This document shows positions 5,580 to 6,674 of a stretch of DNA of 6,674 nt, piece by piece (position 1 is the first letter of the stretch; every line of letters starts with the position of its first letter). Origin of the DNA: Lachnospira sp. Lineage in GTDB: Bacteria > Bacillota > Clostridia > Lachnospirales > Lachnospiraceae. Under the pieces are notes generated by a model. It was not told where the DNA came from. It saw only the letters and a list, made by a program, of their open reading frames with translations, and made no database searches. Where the stretch lies: the NCBI GenBank assembly GCA_017626275.1, contig JAGAJD010000107.1, forward strand, positions 1 through 6,674. The letters run 5' to 3'. Both the position numbers and the translations under genes were made by a program.

Positions 5580-6674
5580 ATGAGTTTACCGTCTAAATAT
5601 TTGGAATCCATGAAGGAATTGTTAAAAGATGATTTTCAGGCTTATCTTGACAGCTTTCAGGATAAAAGACTTTATGGATTGAGAGTGAATACCTTAAAGA
5701 TTTCACCTGAGGAATTTTTGAAAATATCACCGTTTGATTTGAAGCCTATTCCCTGGATAGAGAATGGGTTTTATTTTAGTGAGGAGGACAAGCCGGCAAA
5801 GCACCCGTACTATTTTGCGGGACTTTATTATATTCAGGAGCCGAGTGCGATGACGCCGGCAAATGTACTTCCGGTTGAGGAGGGCGATGTTGTTTTTGAC
5901 ATGTGTGCGGCTCCGGGAGGAAAGTCTACGGAGTTAGGCGCAAAGCTTAATAAGACAGGGCTTCTGATTACCAATGATATAAGCAATTCACGAGCCAAGG
6001 CACTGCTTAAAAATGTCGAGGTGTTCGGTATTCCTAACCTCTGTGTTTTAAGCGAAGACCCTAAAAAAATTGCAGGAAGATTTAACTGCTTTTTTGACAA
6101 GATATTGATTGACGCACCTTGTTCGGGCGAGGGAATGTTCAGAAAGGACAATAAGCTGATTAAAAGCTGGGAGAAGAACGGACCGGAATTTTATTCACAG
6201 ATTCAGAGAGATATTATTCTGCTTGGCGCAGATATGTTAAAGCCGGGCGGTAAAATGTTATATTCAACATGCACGTTTTCAAAGCTTGAGGACGAGGAGT
6301 CCGTATGCCACCTTTTAAGAGAGCGTCCTGAAATGCATTTGATTGACATAAAAGAGTACAGCGGATTTTCTAAGGGAATCACAGAAAATGACGAGGAGAA
6401 GGAATTTCAGCTTGATAAAACGGTGCGCATTTTTCCTCACAAAATGGAGGGTGAGGGGCATTTTCTTGCTCTGTTTGAAAAAGATTCAGACGCCGTATCG
6501 GAATATCATGCACCTGTAAAAAAGCAGTCTGTGAAGCTTCCTTCTGAGCTTACAGAGTTTTTAAGCCATGTCAGCATGGAAATTGACAGAAATTATATTG
6601 ATATACGTGATAATAAGGTATATGCCGTATCGCCTGATATGCCGCAGGAGGGCGGAATGAGGATTATGAGAAAC
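5580..6674 (+). CDS. rsmF: RsmF-like RNA (cytosine-C5) methyltransferase, NOL1/NOP2/Sun family, 3' end missing
   Basis: An SAM-dependent m5C RNA methyltransferase, probably acting on 16S rRNA like E. coli RsmF (YebU). The exact site cannot be read from sequence. The visible 365 codons stay open to the window edge, so the C-terminus is missing. An N-terminal RNA-binding segment (LRVNTLKIS, YYFAGLYYIQEPSAM) leads to SAM motif I, DMCAAPGGKST (107-117). Motif IV, DAPCSGEGMFRKD (178-190), contains C181, and motif VI, YSTCTF, contains C231, the expected nucleophile, so the catalytic pair is intact. After residue about 280 (VRIFPHKMEGEGHFLALFEK) a PUA-like tail begins. The start at 5580 is fixed by an in-frame TGA at 5565-5567. 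Its Shine-Dalgarno is weak (GAAAGAG only three bases away). It lies 32 bp after relQ with no terminator between, so the two are probably co-transcribed. Confidence 0.92.
   Translation, partial: MSLPSKYLESMKELLKDDFQAYLDSFQDKRLYGLRVNTLKISPEEFLKISPFDLKPIPWIENGFYFSEEDKPAKHPYYFAGLYYIQEPSAMTPANVLPVEEGDVVFDMCAAPGGKSTELGAKLNKTGLLITNDISNSRAKALLKNVEVFGIPNLCVLSEDPKKIAGRFNCFFDKILIDAPCSGEGMFRKDNKLIKSWEKNGPEFYSQIQRDIILLGADMLKPGGKMLYSTCTFSKLEDEESVCHLLRERPEMHLIDIKEYSGFSKGITENDEEKEFQLDKTVRIFPHKMEGEGHFLALFEKDSDAVSEYHAPVKKQSVKLPSELTEFLSHVSMEIDRNYIDIRDNKVYAVSPDMPQEGGMRIMRN

Noticed and set aside
5834..6151. 105-codon open frame on the - strand inside the RsmF-like gene
   Set aside because: It is antisense to the SAM-binding and catalytic motifs of the methyltransferase, which fixes the coding frame on the + strand.

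Overview
The window looks like ordinary chromosomal DNA from a low-GC Gram-positive anaerobe of the Clostridia, most likely a Lachnospiraceae (Roseburia/Butyrivibrio/Eubacterium-like). This is inferred from the AT-rich codon use, the closeness of the products to Firmicutes families, and the gene order rsmD-coaD-ylbJ. That order matches ylbH-ylbI-ylbJ of Bacillus subtilis, except that here a coiled-coil gene sits in between and ylbJ is inverted. No mobile element, CRISPR array, tRNA or rRNA is visible.

Left block (1-2808, + strand): a tightly packed cluster of gpsA (glycerol-3-phosphate dehydrogenase, phospholipid precursor), rsmD (16S rRNA guanine-N2 methyltransferase), coaD (coenzyme A synthesis) and an uncharacterised soluble coiled-coil protein with a very acidic tail. 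gpsA and rsmD overlap by one base, rsmD and coaD are 2 bp apart, and coaD and the coiled-coil gene are 21 bp apart. The cluster appears to end at a strong intrinsic terminator at 2851-2900, which lies inside the coding sequence of the converging next gene.

Middle block (2810-4686): a YlbJ-like polytopic membrane protein on the - strand and a membrane-anchored M23 (LytM-type) zinc peptidase on the + strand, transcribed divergently. YlbJ belongs to a sporulation-associated family, and membrane-anchored M23 proteins such as SpoIIQ also act in sporulation, so a shared envelope or sporulation role is plausible but unproven. The roughly 137 bp between the two genes carries two inverted repeats that abut. 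The first places the same roughly 14-bp motif on both strands, where divergent promoters would be expected.

Right block (4687-6674, + strand): a RelQ-type small alarmone synthetase with a C-terminal extension, preceded by a candidate extended -10 promoter, then 32 bp later an RsmF-like RNA cytosine-C5 methyltransferase cut off by the window end.

I see no convincing new multi-gene system. The most useful leads are the intragenic terminator, the symmetric divergent control region, the uncharacterised coiled-coil protein, the extended RelQ, and the DAPY variant of the RsmD active-site motif.
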